DNA from: Planctomicrobium piriforme | GTDB taxonomy: Bacteria; Planctomycetota; Planctomycetia; Planctomycetales; Planctomycetaceae | Length of the DNA: 64,000 nucleotides | Assembly: GCF_900113665.1 (NCBI RefSeq) | Contig: NZ_FOQD01000018.1 | Span: 1-64,000, forward strand | Direction: 5' to 3' | Part shown: one piece after another, positions 47,659 through 55,060 of the stretch | How positions within the stretch are numbered: the stretch's first letter is position 1 | Layout of the letters: each line of letters opens with the position of its first letter | Notes under the pieces: model-generated | What the model saw: only the letters and a program-made list of their open reading frames with translations | The model's database searches: none | What the model was told of the DNA's origin: nothing | Program-made: the position numbers and the translations under genes

Positions 47659-47715
47659 GCTTCGGTTTGCCCCCCTTGCCCCGAGACCGACTCACCACTT
47701 TTACCTGCGTCCTAT

Positions 47716-47743
47716 CGGGGAGAGGGACCGGGGGTGAGGGGCC
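47716..47743. repeat. CGGGGAGAGGGACC-GGGGGTGAGGGGCC word element
   Basis: Read on the minus strand it gives GGCCCCTCACCCCCGGTCCC followed by TCTCCCCG, which aligns with the first half of the palindrome at 35970-35998. The partner arm is missing here. Confidence 0.55.
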
Positions 47744-47795
47744 AGTGTCTCTCACAACGTTCAACCCTCAACGCTCAACGATTTCTTCAAATGGC

Positions 47796-47828
47796 CAATG
47801 ACAAATGACCATTGACCAATGACAAATC
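47796..47828. repeat. CAATGACAAATGACCATTGA word repeat
   Basis: CAATGACAAATGAC plus ATTGACCAATGACAAATC matches 53702-53734 with one mismatch over 33 nt. It ends 7 nt from the folK stop codon at 47835 (minus strand). Confidence 0.85.
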
Positions 47829-47834
47829 TTTCTC

Positions 47835-48347
47835 TCACAACCGGATCTCGGCTCGTAAAACCAGGCACCCCTTCCCTCCCGCCGCCGTCGCGATGTCTGC
47901 CAACCGTTCTCTCGTCACCGGGTGCCGGAAGTCTGCATTGAGCTCCGCCAGCGGAACTGCCAGGAATGGACGGTCAGCGATCTCGGGGTCCGGGATGCAC
48001 AGGCCATTCTTATCGATGATCAGGTCATCATAAAATGCGATATCCAGATCGATTGTTCTCGCCGCGTTCTTGTTGAGTGGATTGCGAACTCGACCCAGTC
48101 GGGTTTCGAGGTCTCGCAAGGCGGACTTCAGGGAATGCGGATCGAGCGTCGTCGCTAACAGTGCGGCGGCATTCCAGAAGTCGGCTTGATGCAGATCACC
48201 GACGGGTTGTGACTGCCATACGGAAGAGCACTTCAGGACGTTGCCCAATTCGCCGAGCAACTGAACTGCCAGGGTCAGATTCCGCTCAGGTTTGATGTTC
48301 GATCCGAGCGCGATCCAGGCGAGATGTGATTGCGGCTCAGCGGTCAT
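47835..48347 (-). CDS. folK: 2-amino-4-hydroxy-6-hydroxymethyldihydropteridine diphosphokinase (FolK)
   Basis: 170 residues; the HPPK fold is recognisable: ALGSN at 13-17, the ligand loop DLHQADFWNAAALL, the EtRLGRVRNPLNKNAARTIDLDIAFYDD block (Arg-Asn-x(2)-Asn... Asp-x-Asp metal ligands), and PFLAVPLAEL. It transfers pyrophosphate from ATP to 6-hydroxymethyldihydropterin in folate synthesis. It overlaps folB by 11 nt at its 5' end, so the two are translationally coupled. The pteridine-reductase-like gene lies 50 nt further upstream. Confidence 0.93.
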   Translation of the reverse strand: MTAEPQSHLAWIALGSNIKPERNLTLAVQLLGELGNVLKCSSVWQSQPVGDLHQADFWNAAALLATTLDPHSLKSALRDLETRLGRVRNPLNKNAARTIDLDIAFYDDLIIDKNGLCIPDPEIADRPFLAVPLAELNADFRHPVTRERLADIATAAGGKGCLVLRAEIRL

Positions 48348-48699
48348 TCCGGCTGCGCTCGATCACCACGCCGACGGATCTTGCGAATCGCAACGCGCCA
48401 GGCTTCTCCAGCGACACTCTCACCTGACTGACGCGGGGAAACGACAGGCAGACCGCGGCCACTTCTTCGGCCAGTTTTTCGACCAGCAGGTACTTCGAGT
48501 TCTCGACTCGTTCGATCACCTGTTTGCATAGCGTGCGATAGTTGAGCGTGTCGTCGATGTCGTCGGACCGACCGGCCGGCTTGAGATCGGTGTCAAGCCG
48601 CAGGTTCAGCAGCACGTCCTGACGGTGGTCGCGTTCCTCGGCGTTGATGCCGACGATCGTTCGCAGCAGCAGATCCTTGATCTCGATGTAGTCGGGCAT
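48337..48699 (-). CDS. folB: Dihydroneopterin aldolase (FolB)
   Basis: 120 residues, normal FolB length. The family pattern is intact: IKDLLLRTIVGINAEERDHRQDV (Glu near 20 as in FolB), DIDDTLNYRTLCKQVIE, the SKYLLVEKLAEEVAAVCL helix (Glu and Lys) and VSLEKPGAL. It splits dihydroneopterin to 6-hydroxymethyldihydropterin and glycolaldehyde, feeding FolK. It overlaps the start of folK. Cytosolic octameric enzyme. The upstream SDR gene is likely in the same transcript. Confidence 0.93.
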   Translation of the reverse strand: MPDYIEIKDLLLRTIVGINAEERDHRQDVLLNLRLDTDLKPAGRSDDIDDTLNYRTLCKQVIERVENSKYLLVEKLAEEVAAVCLSFPRVSQVRVSLEKPGALRFARSVGVVIERSRNDR

Positions 48700-48749
48700 G
48701 ATCTTGATTTTCGTTCTTCGTCAACTCGATGCAAGGGGGACGCGCGTTG

Positions 48750-49511
48750 CTACGAATCATTCCGATCTGCGCCGCCCACCAGTAACTCTTCGCCGCCGGT
48801 GACATGCAGGATCTCGCCCGTCACAAAATCCGCGGTCAACAAGTACTGCACCGCTCGCACAATCTCATCGGGACTTCCAACCCGCTTCAATGCATTCAGC
48901 CGCCCTCGTCGCTCAAAGACCTCGGCTGCCTGACCCGGCGGCGGGAGAATCGCGCCTGGCGCAATGCCGTTCACCCGAACCTGCGGTCCCAGTTCCTGTG
49001 CGAGCAGTTTGGTCAAAGCGACGAGTCCCGCCTTTGCTGCGGTGTACGCCGCATGCCCGGGCACAGGTGACTCCGCCCGCCAGTCAACAATGTTGATCAC
49101 GTTGCCTGATTGCCCCTGCAGCAGTTGCCTGGCGAAGGCCTGGATGAGGAAGAAGGGCGCCTTGACGTTGATTGCCTGATGTCGATCCCAGTTGTCCTCA
49201 TCAGTCTCCAGCAGAGAACCAGGTTCAAAAATCGCCGCGCTGTTCACGAGAATCTGCACCGAGCCCAATGCCTCTCGGGCTTTTTGAAAGACCAGTTCCG
49301 CCGTCGCGACCGGCTCGGCCAGGTCTCCGTGAATCGCAACAACCTTCACCCCGAGTGCCTGCAACTCTTCGACGGCTTCTTTGGCTTCGGCGCGAGAATG
49401 CCCGTAGTGCAGACAGACGTTCACCCCTTTCCCGGCGAGATGCCGCGCAATCGCCCGGCCGATCCGAACAGCGCCACCGGTGACAACGGCCGTCGCTCCC
49501 GCCAGAATCAT
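48750..49511 (-). CDS. Pteridine-reductase-like short-chain dehydrogenase
   Basis: 253 residues from ATG 49511; a GTG at 49520 is possible. This is an SDR with the TGX3RXG variant: Thr11-Gly12 and Arg16-x-Gly18 (TGGAVRIG), where ordinary SDRs have TGX3GXG. The catalytic set is Asp143 (IVDWR), Tyr156 and Lys160 (YTAAK). The Asp in place of Ser and the 13-residue gap to Tyr both match pteridine reductase PTR1. Likely an NADPH-dependent reductase of dihydropterin/folate-type pterins, akin to FolM. The folB-folK pair 50 nt downstream on the same strand supports a pterin role. Confidence 0.82.
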   Translation of the reverse strand: MILAGATAVVTGGAVRIGRAIARHLAGKGVNVCLHYGHSRAEAKEAVEELQALGVKVVAIHGDLAEPVATAELVFQKAREALGSVQILVNSAAIFEPGSLLETDEDNWDRHQAINVKAPFFLIQAFARQLLQGQSGNVINIVDWRAESPVPGHAAYTAAKAGLVALTKLLAQELGPQVRVNGIAPGAILPPPGQAAEVFERRGRLNALKRVGSPDEIVRAVQYLLTADFVTGEILHVTGGEELLVGGADRNDS

Positions 49512-49619
49512 GCCAGTCACCCTGTCTTCTGTTTCTCGTCAATGATCGCCGCTGATTTCGAGCGTTCGTCCTGAATTCCTCGAAGGCAACTCGATTGTAG
49601 ACGCAGCCGAAGTCTGTCG

Positions 49620-50762
49620 ATGCCCTTTTCCGGCCAGTCTGAAATCTCGTCGTCCGACTCTTTGGAGAGGCGGCGGATCGCCTTTTGCATCACCGACCTC
49701 GATCCCGGCGGAGCAGAAAAGGCCCTCTTTCAGATCGTCACTCGACTCGACCGCCGCCACTGGGAACCCCGCGTTTACTGCCTGGGGCCAGAAGCAGAAC
49801 TCGCTCCCAAACTTCGAGATCAGGGAATCGTCACTCTCTGTTACGGAGCGAAAAGCTGGCGCAGCCTGGGGGTTTTTCCGTGGCTGATCAGCGAATTGGA
49901 ATTGTTCCGTCCGAGCCTGCTGCAATGCTTCTTGTTTCACGCCAACCTCGTCGGCCGCATCACCGGGCGTGCGGCAGGCGTTCCGGTCATCCTCGCCGGA
50001 CACCGAGTCGCAGAACGGGAAAAACAATGGCATCTCTGGCTCGAACGCCTGACAAAACGCTGCGTCGACCATCACGTTTGCGTCAGCCAAGGGGTCGCTG
50101 ATCACCTCGTTCGCCACGCCCGAATCCCGCCGGCTGCCCTGACGGTCATCTCCAATGGGGTCGAAATCCCTCCTCCGGCCGAATTCCCCGTCAATCTGCA
50201 GGCCGAGTTTGGATTCTCCCCGCTCTCCCCCGTCATTCTCGCGGTGGGTCGACTCCATCCTCAAAAGGACTTTCTGACGCTGCTGGAAGCCTTTGCCCGC
50301 GTCCGTGAGCGGCGGCCCGAAGTTCGACTCCTGATCGTCGGCGAAGGCCCGCAGCGGGCTGATCTGGAAGCCCGGGCATGGCAACTGGGCCTGGGGGACA
50401 CCGTCCAGTTTGCCGGCTACCGCGCCGATGTGTCCGAACTGATGCGGCAGGCGAGCGTGCTGGCGGTCACCTCCCGCTGGGAAGGGATGTCGAACGTCAT
50501 CCTGGAAGCCCTGGCAGTGGGTCTGCCGGTCGTCGCGACTCCAGTCGAAGGCGTGGCAGAACTCGCACGCTCCCGCCTCGCTCCTGTTGTTGTATCTCAA
50601 GTCGGAGCAACAGGATTCAGCGAGTCACTGCTCTCGGTTCTGGCTGCGTCGAACTCTACATCGCGCACGACTGTCAGCGCAGAAGCCCTTGAAGAGCATG
50701 GACTTACATGGAACTCGGTCGCCGCCCGATATGACGATCTCTACGTCCAACTGGTCAAATGA
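49620..50762 (+). CDS. Glycosyltransferase family 4 protein
   Basis: 380 residues. The GT-B fold has an N-terminal acceptor domain (CITDLDPGGAEKALFQIV, a GGAE motif common to GT4) and a C-terminal donor domain with AVGRLHPQKDF, LIVGEGPQR, and the GT4 catalytic E-x7-E at SRWEGMSNVILEAL. It transfers an activated sugar to a glycan acceptor, probably in envelope polysaccharide assembly. No signal peptide. It is divergent from the pterin cluster and followed by a large empty spacer. Confidence 0.9.
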   Translation: MPFSGQSEISSSDSLERRRIAFCITDLDPGGAEKALFQIVTRLDRRHWEPRVYCLGPEAELAPKLRDQGIVTLCYGAKSWRSLGVFPWLISELELFRPSLLQCFLFHANLVGRITGRAAGVPVILAGHRVAEREKQWHLWLERLTKRCVDHHVCVSQGVADHLVRHARIPPAALTVISNGVEIPPPAEFPVNLQAEFGFSPLSPVILAVGRLHPQKDFLTLLEAFARVRERRPEVRLLIVGEGPQRADLEARAWQLGLGDTVQFAGYRADVSELMRQASVLAVTSRWEGMSNVILEALAVGLPVVATPVEGVAELARSRLAPVVVSQVGATGFSESLLSVLAASNSTSRTTVSAEALEEHGLTWNSVAARYDDLYVQLVK

Positions 50763-51080
50763 GCAGCCGAACGGGCAATCCCGGACACACGCTACTTCCA
50801 GTGCCAATCACGCCGAAAAAATTCAAAAACTTTCAATCCCTAGCGCCGCTTCAGCCTGCGTCACAGTCAACCATCGCTGGCCCATTCCCGCCTGCCTGGG
50901 CGCTTGACGCTCCCGGTTTTGCGAATAAGTTGTCTTGCGTGTGGGGACCAGGGGAGTTGTGAGAGTTCTGACTCGCAACACCTCAGGCTGATCCCATGCA
51001 CTGCTGGCTCGAAAATCCCATTGATGGTGTGATCGGGCATCCCCGAACGTATGCCGGACGACAGGAGTCGTCTGCCGCTT

Positions 51081-51095
51081 CTGGAATGATTCCAG
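51081..51095. promoter_or_regulatory. Perfect palindrome CTGGAATGATTCCAG
   Basis: A 7-bp inverted repeat around a single G. The one-base centre favours a protein-binding site over an RNA hairpin. It lies 300 nt past the GT4 gene in the empty spacer; no regulator can be linked to it. Confidence 0.3.
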
Positions 51096-51463
51096 AGCAT
51101 TCTTGGTACGTTCGGTGGCTAGTCAGTTGTTCGAATCTCGATTGCAGCCCCAAGACAGGTGCTGTTGTCGGCGGTACAGGACGGCTCGACGGTCAGGGAG
51201 ATGACCTCCCGGTGTGCGTTTCTGGCAGCTCCAGATCGCATGTCTTAACTGAGTTCCACTGCAGTTTCCGCGCGTCTTCGTCGATTCAAACCTGCGTCAG
51301 GCACTTCACCGTACCTCGCAAGATTCGCCAACAGACCGTTTCCGATTTCCGTTTTCGCAACTTGCGTTCACTCGTCTTCACCGCCGTTTGACTTTGATTT
51401 TCAGGGATTCCGCTTGCTACCGGGCTCGCGGATATGGCAGCCAGGATGTGCTGCTCCTTGTCC

Positions 51464-51559
51464 GGCAGTCGGCTTCAGGCTCCTTCCTTGGCCGGACTGC
51501 CAGCCTTTTGCCCCAATTGCGCTGCACGGACGCGGCGTGGGGCAAAAGGCTTGTTTTTT
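51464..51559 (+). ncRNA. Putative structured RNA with intrinsic terminator upstream of nagB
   Basis: First hairpin: GGCAGTC-GGC (51464-51473) pairs with GCC-GACTGCC (51491-51501, one bulged G). Directly after it AGCCTTTTGCCCCA (51502-51515) and TGGGGCAAAAGGCT (51538-51551) form a perfect 14-bp stem followed by TGTTTTTT. This is the 3' end of a plus-strand transcript that does not belong to the GT4 gene 740 nt upstream. It could be a small RNA or an attenuated leader of nagBA. Confidence 0.5.
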
Positions 51560-51810
51560 GCGCCGATTTCTCTTTCTCGCGCGCCCCGATGCCTCTCCAG
51601 GCCATTGCTCGCCTGAAATTGCCCCCCTGCCCTTTCGACGAATCGCCTGCGCCGATATCGTGACAAAGACAACAAGATCACGTTGCCTTCTCCGCCGATT
51701 CGTTCAATTTTCTGCGTATCTCCAGCAGCGTACCACAGGCCGTCGCGACGCCCGTTCAGACCCTGCTCGTCCAGTACTTCGCACCACTGAGAAAACACCC
51801 GGAAGTTGCC

Positions 51811-52554
51811 ATGGAACTCGTCCGTTGCCAGGACTCGAATGAACTCGGACGCCAGGCCGCTGCCGCCGGCGCCGCCCAGTTGCGACAGGCCCTCGCCCAG
51901 AAGGGAAGCGCGAACATCATTGTCGCCACCGGCGCTTCACAGTTCGCGACGCTGGCCGCACTGCTGCAGGAAACCGAGATCCACTGGTCGCGCGTCGTCG
52001 CCTTTCACCTCGATGAATACATCGGACTGTCGGCGACTCACCCTGCCTCGTTCCGCAAATTCCTCCACGAACGCTTTGTCGATCTCATCCCGCTGAAGGC
52101 CTTTCACGACGTGCAGGCTGACGCCGCCGATCCTTACGCCGAATGCGCACGGCTGGGCGAACTGATTTCCTGCGAGTCCATTGACGTCGCCTTCATCGGC
52201 ATCGGTGAGAACGGACATCTCGCCTTCAACGATCCCCCTGCCGACTTCGAAACCGAAACACCGTATCTCGTCGTCAATCTCGACGAGGCCTGTCGCAAGC
52301 AGCAGCTTGGCGAAGGCTGGTTCCCGACTCTCGCTGATGTCCCCAAACAAGCCATCAGCATGTCGGTCCGCCAGATCCTGAAATCGCAGCATCTGATCTG
52401 CAGCGTTCCCGATGCCCGTAAGTCGACCGCCGTCAGGAATTCTGTTCAGGGACCGGTCACTTCCGATGTTCCTGCTTCCATTCTGCAGCAGCATCCCCAG
52501 GCGGTGATCTTCGTCGATCCCCCCGCCGCTCAGGAACTGACGCTCTCCGAATAA
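51811..52554 (+). CDS. nagB: Glucosamine-6-phosphate deaminase (NagB)
   Basis: 247 residues, the usual NagB length. Motifs: VATGASQFATLAAL (phosphate loop), HLDEYIGL (Asp72-type residue) and GIGENGHLAFNDP (His and Glu of the ring-opening site), then KQAISMSV. It converts glucosamine-6-phosphate to fructose-6-phosphate and ammonia in amino-sugar catabolism. It starts ATG 51811 (GGAAG 6 nt upstream) and is 21 nt ahead of nagA, forming an operon. Confidence 0.92.
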   Translation: MELVRCQDSNELGRQAAAAGAAQLRQALAQKGSANIIVATGASQFATLAALLQETEIHWSRVVAFHLDEYIGLSATHPASFRKFLHERFVDLIPLKAFHDVQADAADPYAECARLGELISCESIDVAFIGIGENGHLAFNDPPADFETETPYLVVNLDEACRKQQLGEGWFPTLADVPKQAISMSVRQILKSQHLICSVPDARKSTAVRNSVQGPVTSDVPASILQQHPQAVIFVDPPAAQELTLSE

Positions 52555-52575
52555 ACCGACTTGCCGAGGATGTTC

Positions 52576-53547
52576 ATGTCTGGTTATGTGGATCTGCAGA
52601 TTAACGGATACGCAGGCGTCGACTTTAATACCGACGATCTGCCTGGTCAGTCTCTGCACGAATGTTGTCAGACGCTGCGCCGTGACGGAGTCGAGGGGAT
52701 CCTCGCGACGATCATCACGAGCGATGTCGACAGCATGTGCCGCCGGATTGCGAGATTGGTGCAGTTGCGTGAACGGGACGACCTCGCCCGTAAGCTGATC
52801 TGGGGTCTGCATATCGAAGGCCCCTTCCTGAATCCGGCAACCGGCTATATCGGCGCCCATCCGGTCGCGCAGGCACGTCAGGCCGATGCCGCTTCCATGC
52901 AACGTTTGCTGGATGCCGGCGGCGGACTCGTGCGGCTCGTCACCCTCGCTCCAGAAATGGACCACCGGCAGTCAGTCACCCGCATGCTGTCCGACGAACG
53001 CATCTGCATCGCGGCCGGCCATACTGACGCCAGCCGCGATCAGCTCCGCGCGTCCATCGACGCAGGACTCTCATTGTTCACTCACCTTGGAAACGGCTGC
53101 CCGCAACTGCTCCCCCGTCACGATAACATCATTCAACGTGCGCTCAGTCTGGCGGACGAACTCTGGATCAGCCTGATCGCTGACGGGGCACATATCCCCT
53201 TCTTTGTGCTGCGAAACTATCTCGCCGTCACCGGACTCGAGCGCGTGATCATCGTGACCGACGCCATCTCCGCGGCGGGCTGCGGGCCGGGCCGATTTCA
53301 ATTGGGCGACCGCTGGATCAACGTGGGCCCCGACGGCGTCCCGCGTGCGGAAGACCACAGCCATCTCGTCGGCTCCGGCACGATCATGCGCCGCATGGCC
53401 GAGAACCTGCGATCAGAACTGTTGCTCACCGCCAGCGAAGTCGAACAACTCACCGTTACCAATCCCCGCCGCCTGTTCGAACTCTACCCGGGGGAGTCGA
53501 GTGTCCAGAGTCGAGGGTCCAGAGCCAGACAAAGCATTGAGGGTTGA
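52576..53547 (+). CDS. nagA: N-acetylglucosamine-6-phosphate deacetylase (NagA), short form with repeat-derived tail
   Basis: 323 residues from ATG 52576 with GAGG 7 nt upstream. It begins at MSGYVDLQINGYAG, so the N-terminal beta-sandwich piece of standard NagA (about 380 aa) is missing. Metal/active-site residues are present: Glu81 (HIEGPFL), His149 (AAGHTDA), His170 (THLGNG, usually THLFNAM), His206 and Asp229 (VTDAIS). The last 18 or so residues (from about 306, GESSVQSRGSRARQSIEG) are encoded by the GTCCAGAGTCGAG repeat. Deacetylates GlcNAc-6-P before NagB. Confidence 0.88.
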   Translation: MSGYVDLQINGYAGVDFNTDDLPGQSLHECCQTLRRDGVEGILATIITSDVDSMCRRIARLVQLRERDDLARKLIWGLHIEGPFLNPATGYIGAHPVAQARQADAASMQRLLDAGGGLVRLVTLAPEMDHRQSVTRMLSDERICIAAGHTDASRDQLRASIDAGLSLFTHLGNGCPQLLPRHDNIIQRALSLADELWISLIADGAHIPFFVLRNYLAVTGLERVIIVTDAISAAGCGPGRFQLGDRWINVGPDGVPRAEDHSHLVGSGTIMRRMAENLRSELLLTASEVEQLTVTNPRRLFELYPGESSVQSRGSRARQSIEG

Positions 53548-53640
53548 GTGTGGCAGAGTAGTTCAGTGACTAGAGTCGAGTGTCCAGTGCCAGATGAGAA
53601 GAGGGGTCAGAGGCCAGGATTCAGAGGTCAGTGAATCGGA
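53504..53640 (+). repeat. GTCCAGAGTCGAG / GTCAGAGGCCAGGATTCAGAGG word repeat overlapping nagA
   Basis: Starts inside the nagA coding region. It contains GTCGAGGGTCCAGAGCCAGA (53510-53529, identical to 4912-4931 on the opposite strand), TAGAGTCGAGTGTCCAG near 53571 and GGTCAGAGGCCAGGATTCAG near 53607. The nagA stop lies inside it at 53545. Confidence 0.8.
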
Positions 53641-53701
53641 ATGATCTCCAACTTATTTGCTGATCGCTGACGGCTGAAAGCTGATCGCCTCCCCAATGGC
53701 T

Positions 53702-53734
53702 CAATGACAAATGACTATTGACCAATGACAAATC
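53702..53734. repeat. CAATGACAAATGACTATTGA word repeat
   Basis: Second copy of the 47796-47828 element, one mismatch in 33 nt. It ends 2 nt from the stop codon (53736) of the minus-strand aspartic protease gene. Confidence 0.85.
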
Positions 53735-53735
53735 C

Positions 53736-54821
53736 CTACCTCTTTCGGCGCGGCGTCACGTTCGCTTCCGGTGTATCGATCTGAGTCATCGACAGCGTCG
53801 ATGTCGCTGCGTTGATCTCGAACTTGAAGTTGTTCAGAAATGACATCCCGAGGATCGGCTCTGCATTAATTGCCTCGGGCCCGAGGACCGCACACTCAAC
53901 GTCGTTGATCGTGAACTTGCCGACCCGCACCGAGGCCAGCTTGATCAGTTGAGCATTCACCTGGCCCCCATCGGCGAGAATGAGCGCAATCACGGGATCT
54001 TGAGGGGTCGGCTCGACGCCGAATTCTTTGGCCACGGCATAGGGCAAACAAATCATGCTTGCTCCCGAGTCAACCGTGAACTCTTTGCGGTGCTTTCCGT
54101 TGATAGTCGCATCGACGTGAAACGTGTTTGACTCCCCTCGCAGGGGCACCGCTTCAGAAAGGATGCTCGCTTCGGCTTCCGTCAGCTTCTTCAGGTTCTG
54201 CTGAAATGAGGGGGAAGCTGCGAGCGTCAGAGTCGTTTTTGCCGCAACGTTATATTGTTCGAGCAAAGCAGTCGTTTCTTCCGGGATCGCGGCGTACTTC
54301 TCTTCGAGCTCATCCGCCAGCGTCCGCATCTCCAGCACATGCGTCAGGTAGGCCTCTCTGGCGTCACTCGCTTTTGCGCGGGTTTCCGTCTCTTGCTCGT
54401 CGAGCTTCTTCTTCTGTGCCTGCACGACGACGATCTGCGACTGCAGGGCATTGATCGCCCCCACCAGGCGGTTATTGGTGAACGTGTCGCTCACGTTCGC
54501 CAGTTGCGAATTCAATTGCACCGAGTCATTCTGCATTCTGGTCATCACCTCTTCCGCTTCGTCAATCTGTGCCCGCAGCGAGTGATAAGTTTTCGTCGCA
54601 TTGACGAGTTCCCGCCGCATCCGACTGACCTCTTTCAGGTCTTTCGTGAGATCTCCTTCGGCCGCCAGATAGGCGCGATTTGAGACCACCGTGACGCCTT
54701 GCGCCGAGAGCTGCTTCTTCAATTCTGCTTCCGTCTGGGCCAGCGCAGAACTCGCGCAGAAGCACAGCATCAGAAATGACAAGAACCCGGCCCCGTTCGC
54801 TTGTCTGCCCGTCATCCGCAT
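53736..54821 (-). CDS. Exported retropepsin-like aspartic protease with coiled coil
   Basis: 361 residues from ATG 54821 (AAGGG 6-7 nt upstream). The frame reaches 54866, but this start gives a signal peptide (LSFLMLCFCASSALAQ). Residues 55-185 form a coiled-coil (many heptads with Glu, Lys, Gln). The C-terminal 130 residues are a retropepsin-like domain with the catalytic loop VDSGAS (Asp251) and a later LGMSFLNNFKFEI, as in gag-polyprotein-type aspartyl proteases. It would be a dimeric periplasmic protease; target unknown. Divergent from the FAD monooxygenase. Confidence 0.82.
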   Translation of the reverse strand: MRMTGRQANGAGFLSFLMLCFCASSALAQTEAELKKQLSAQGVTVVSNRAYLAAEGDLTKDLKEVSRMRRELVNATKTYHSLRAQIDEAEEVMTRMQNDSVQLNSQLANVSDTFTNNRLVGAINALQSQIVVVQAQKKKLDEQETETRAKASDAREAYLTHVLEMRTLADELEEKYAAIPEETTALLEQYNVAAKTTLTLAASPSFQQNLKKLTEAEASILSEAVPLRGESNTFHVDATINGKHRKEFTVDSGASMICLPYAVAKEFGVEPTPQDPVIALILADGGQVNAQLIKLASVRVGKFTINDVECAVLGPEAINAEPILGMSFLNNFKFEINAATSTLSMTQIDTPEANVTPRRKR

Positions 54822-54889
54822 CGCTCGCCCTTTTGTTTGATGAACTCTCTGTCGCGAGAATGCCACATCGGGGAGCGATTGGCAATGGT

Positions 54890-54973
54890 GATAGGGGACA
54901 GGGGTTAGGGAATCGGGGACAGGGAAGATGCGGATTTCCTAACTGTCCTCTGTCCCCTCTGCCCTATCCCCTC
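54890..54973. repeat. GATAGGGGACAGGGG / CCCCTCTGCCCTATCCCC palindrome
   Basis: Left words 54890-54925 (GATAGGGGACAGGGGTTAGG, GGGGACAGGG) and right words 54947-54973 (CCTCTGTCCCCTCTGCCC, TATCCCC) form an imperfect palindrome. Unlike most of the repeats, it sits in a divergent promoter spacer, between the aspartic protease and FAD monooxygenase genes. Confidence 0.75.
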
Positions 54974-55060
54974 GTTCTCCGTTTTCCTCTTCAAACTTTT
55001 CGTCGCCGACATCAGACTGCACGCCGACATTAAAGAACGCACCACGAGAAGGGTTTCGCA

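Larger units (their letters stand above)
50763..51810. other. Spacer of 1048 nt between GT4 and nagB
   Basis: No protein gene is supported. Notable parts are a perfect CTGGAATGATTCCAG palindrome (51081-51095), overlapping hairpins near 51191-51210 (GGTCA/TGACC and GGGAG/CTCCC), and a strong structured-RNA plus terminator block at 51464-51559. The last 250 nt before nagB contain no clear Shine-Dalgarno-linked leader peptide. Search for tmRNA, RNase P and SRP RNA motifs by eye was negative. Confidence 0.5.

Noticed and set aside
50763..51502. tmRNA, RNase P or SRP RNA in the spacer
   Set aside because: None of the signature motifs I know (tmRNA ends, GAGGAAAGTCC, GGTCCGGAAGGAAGCAG) was found on either strand.
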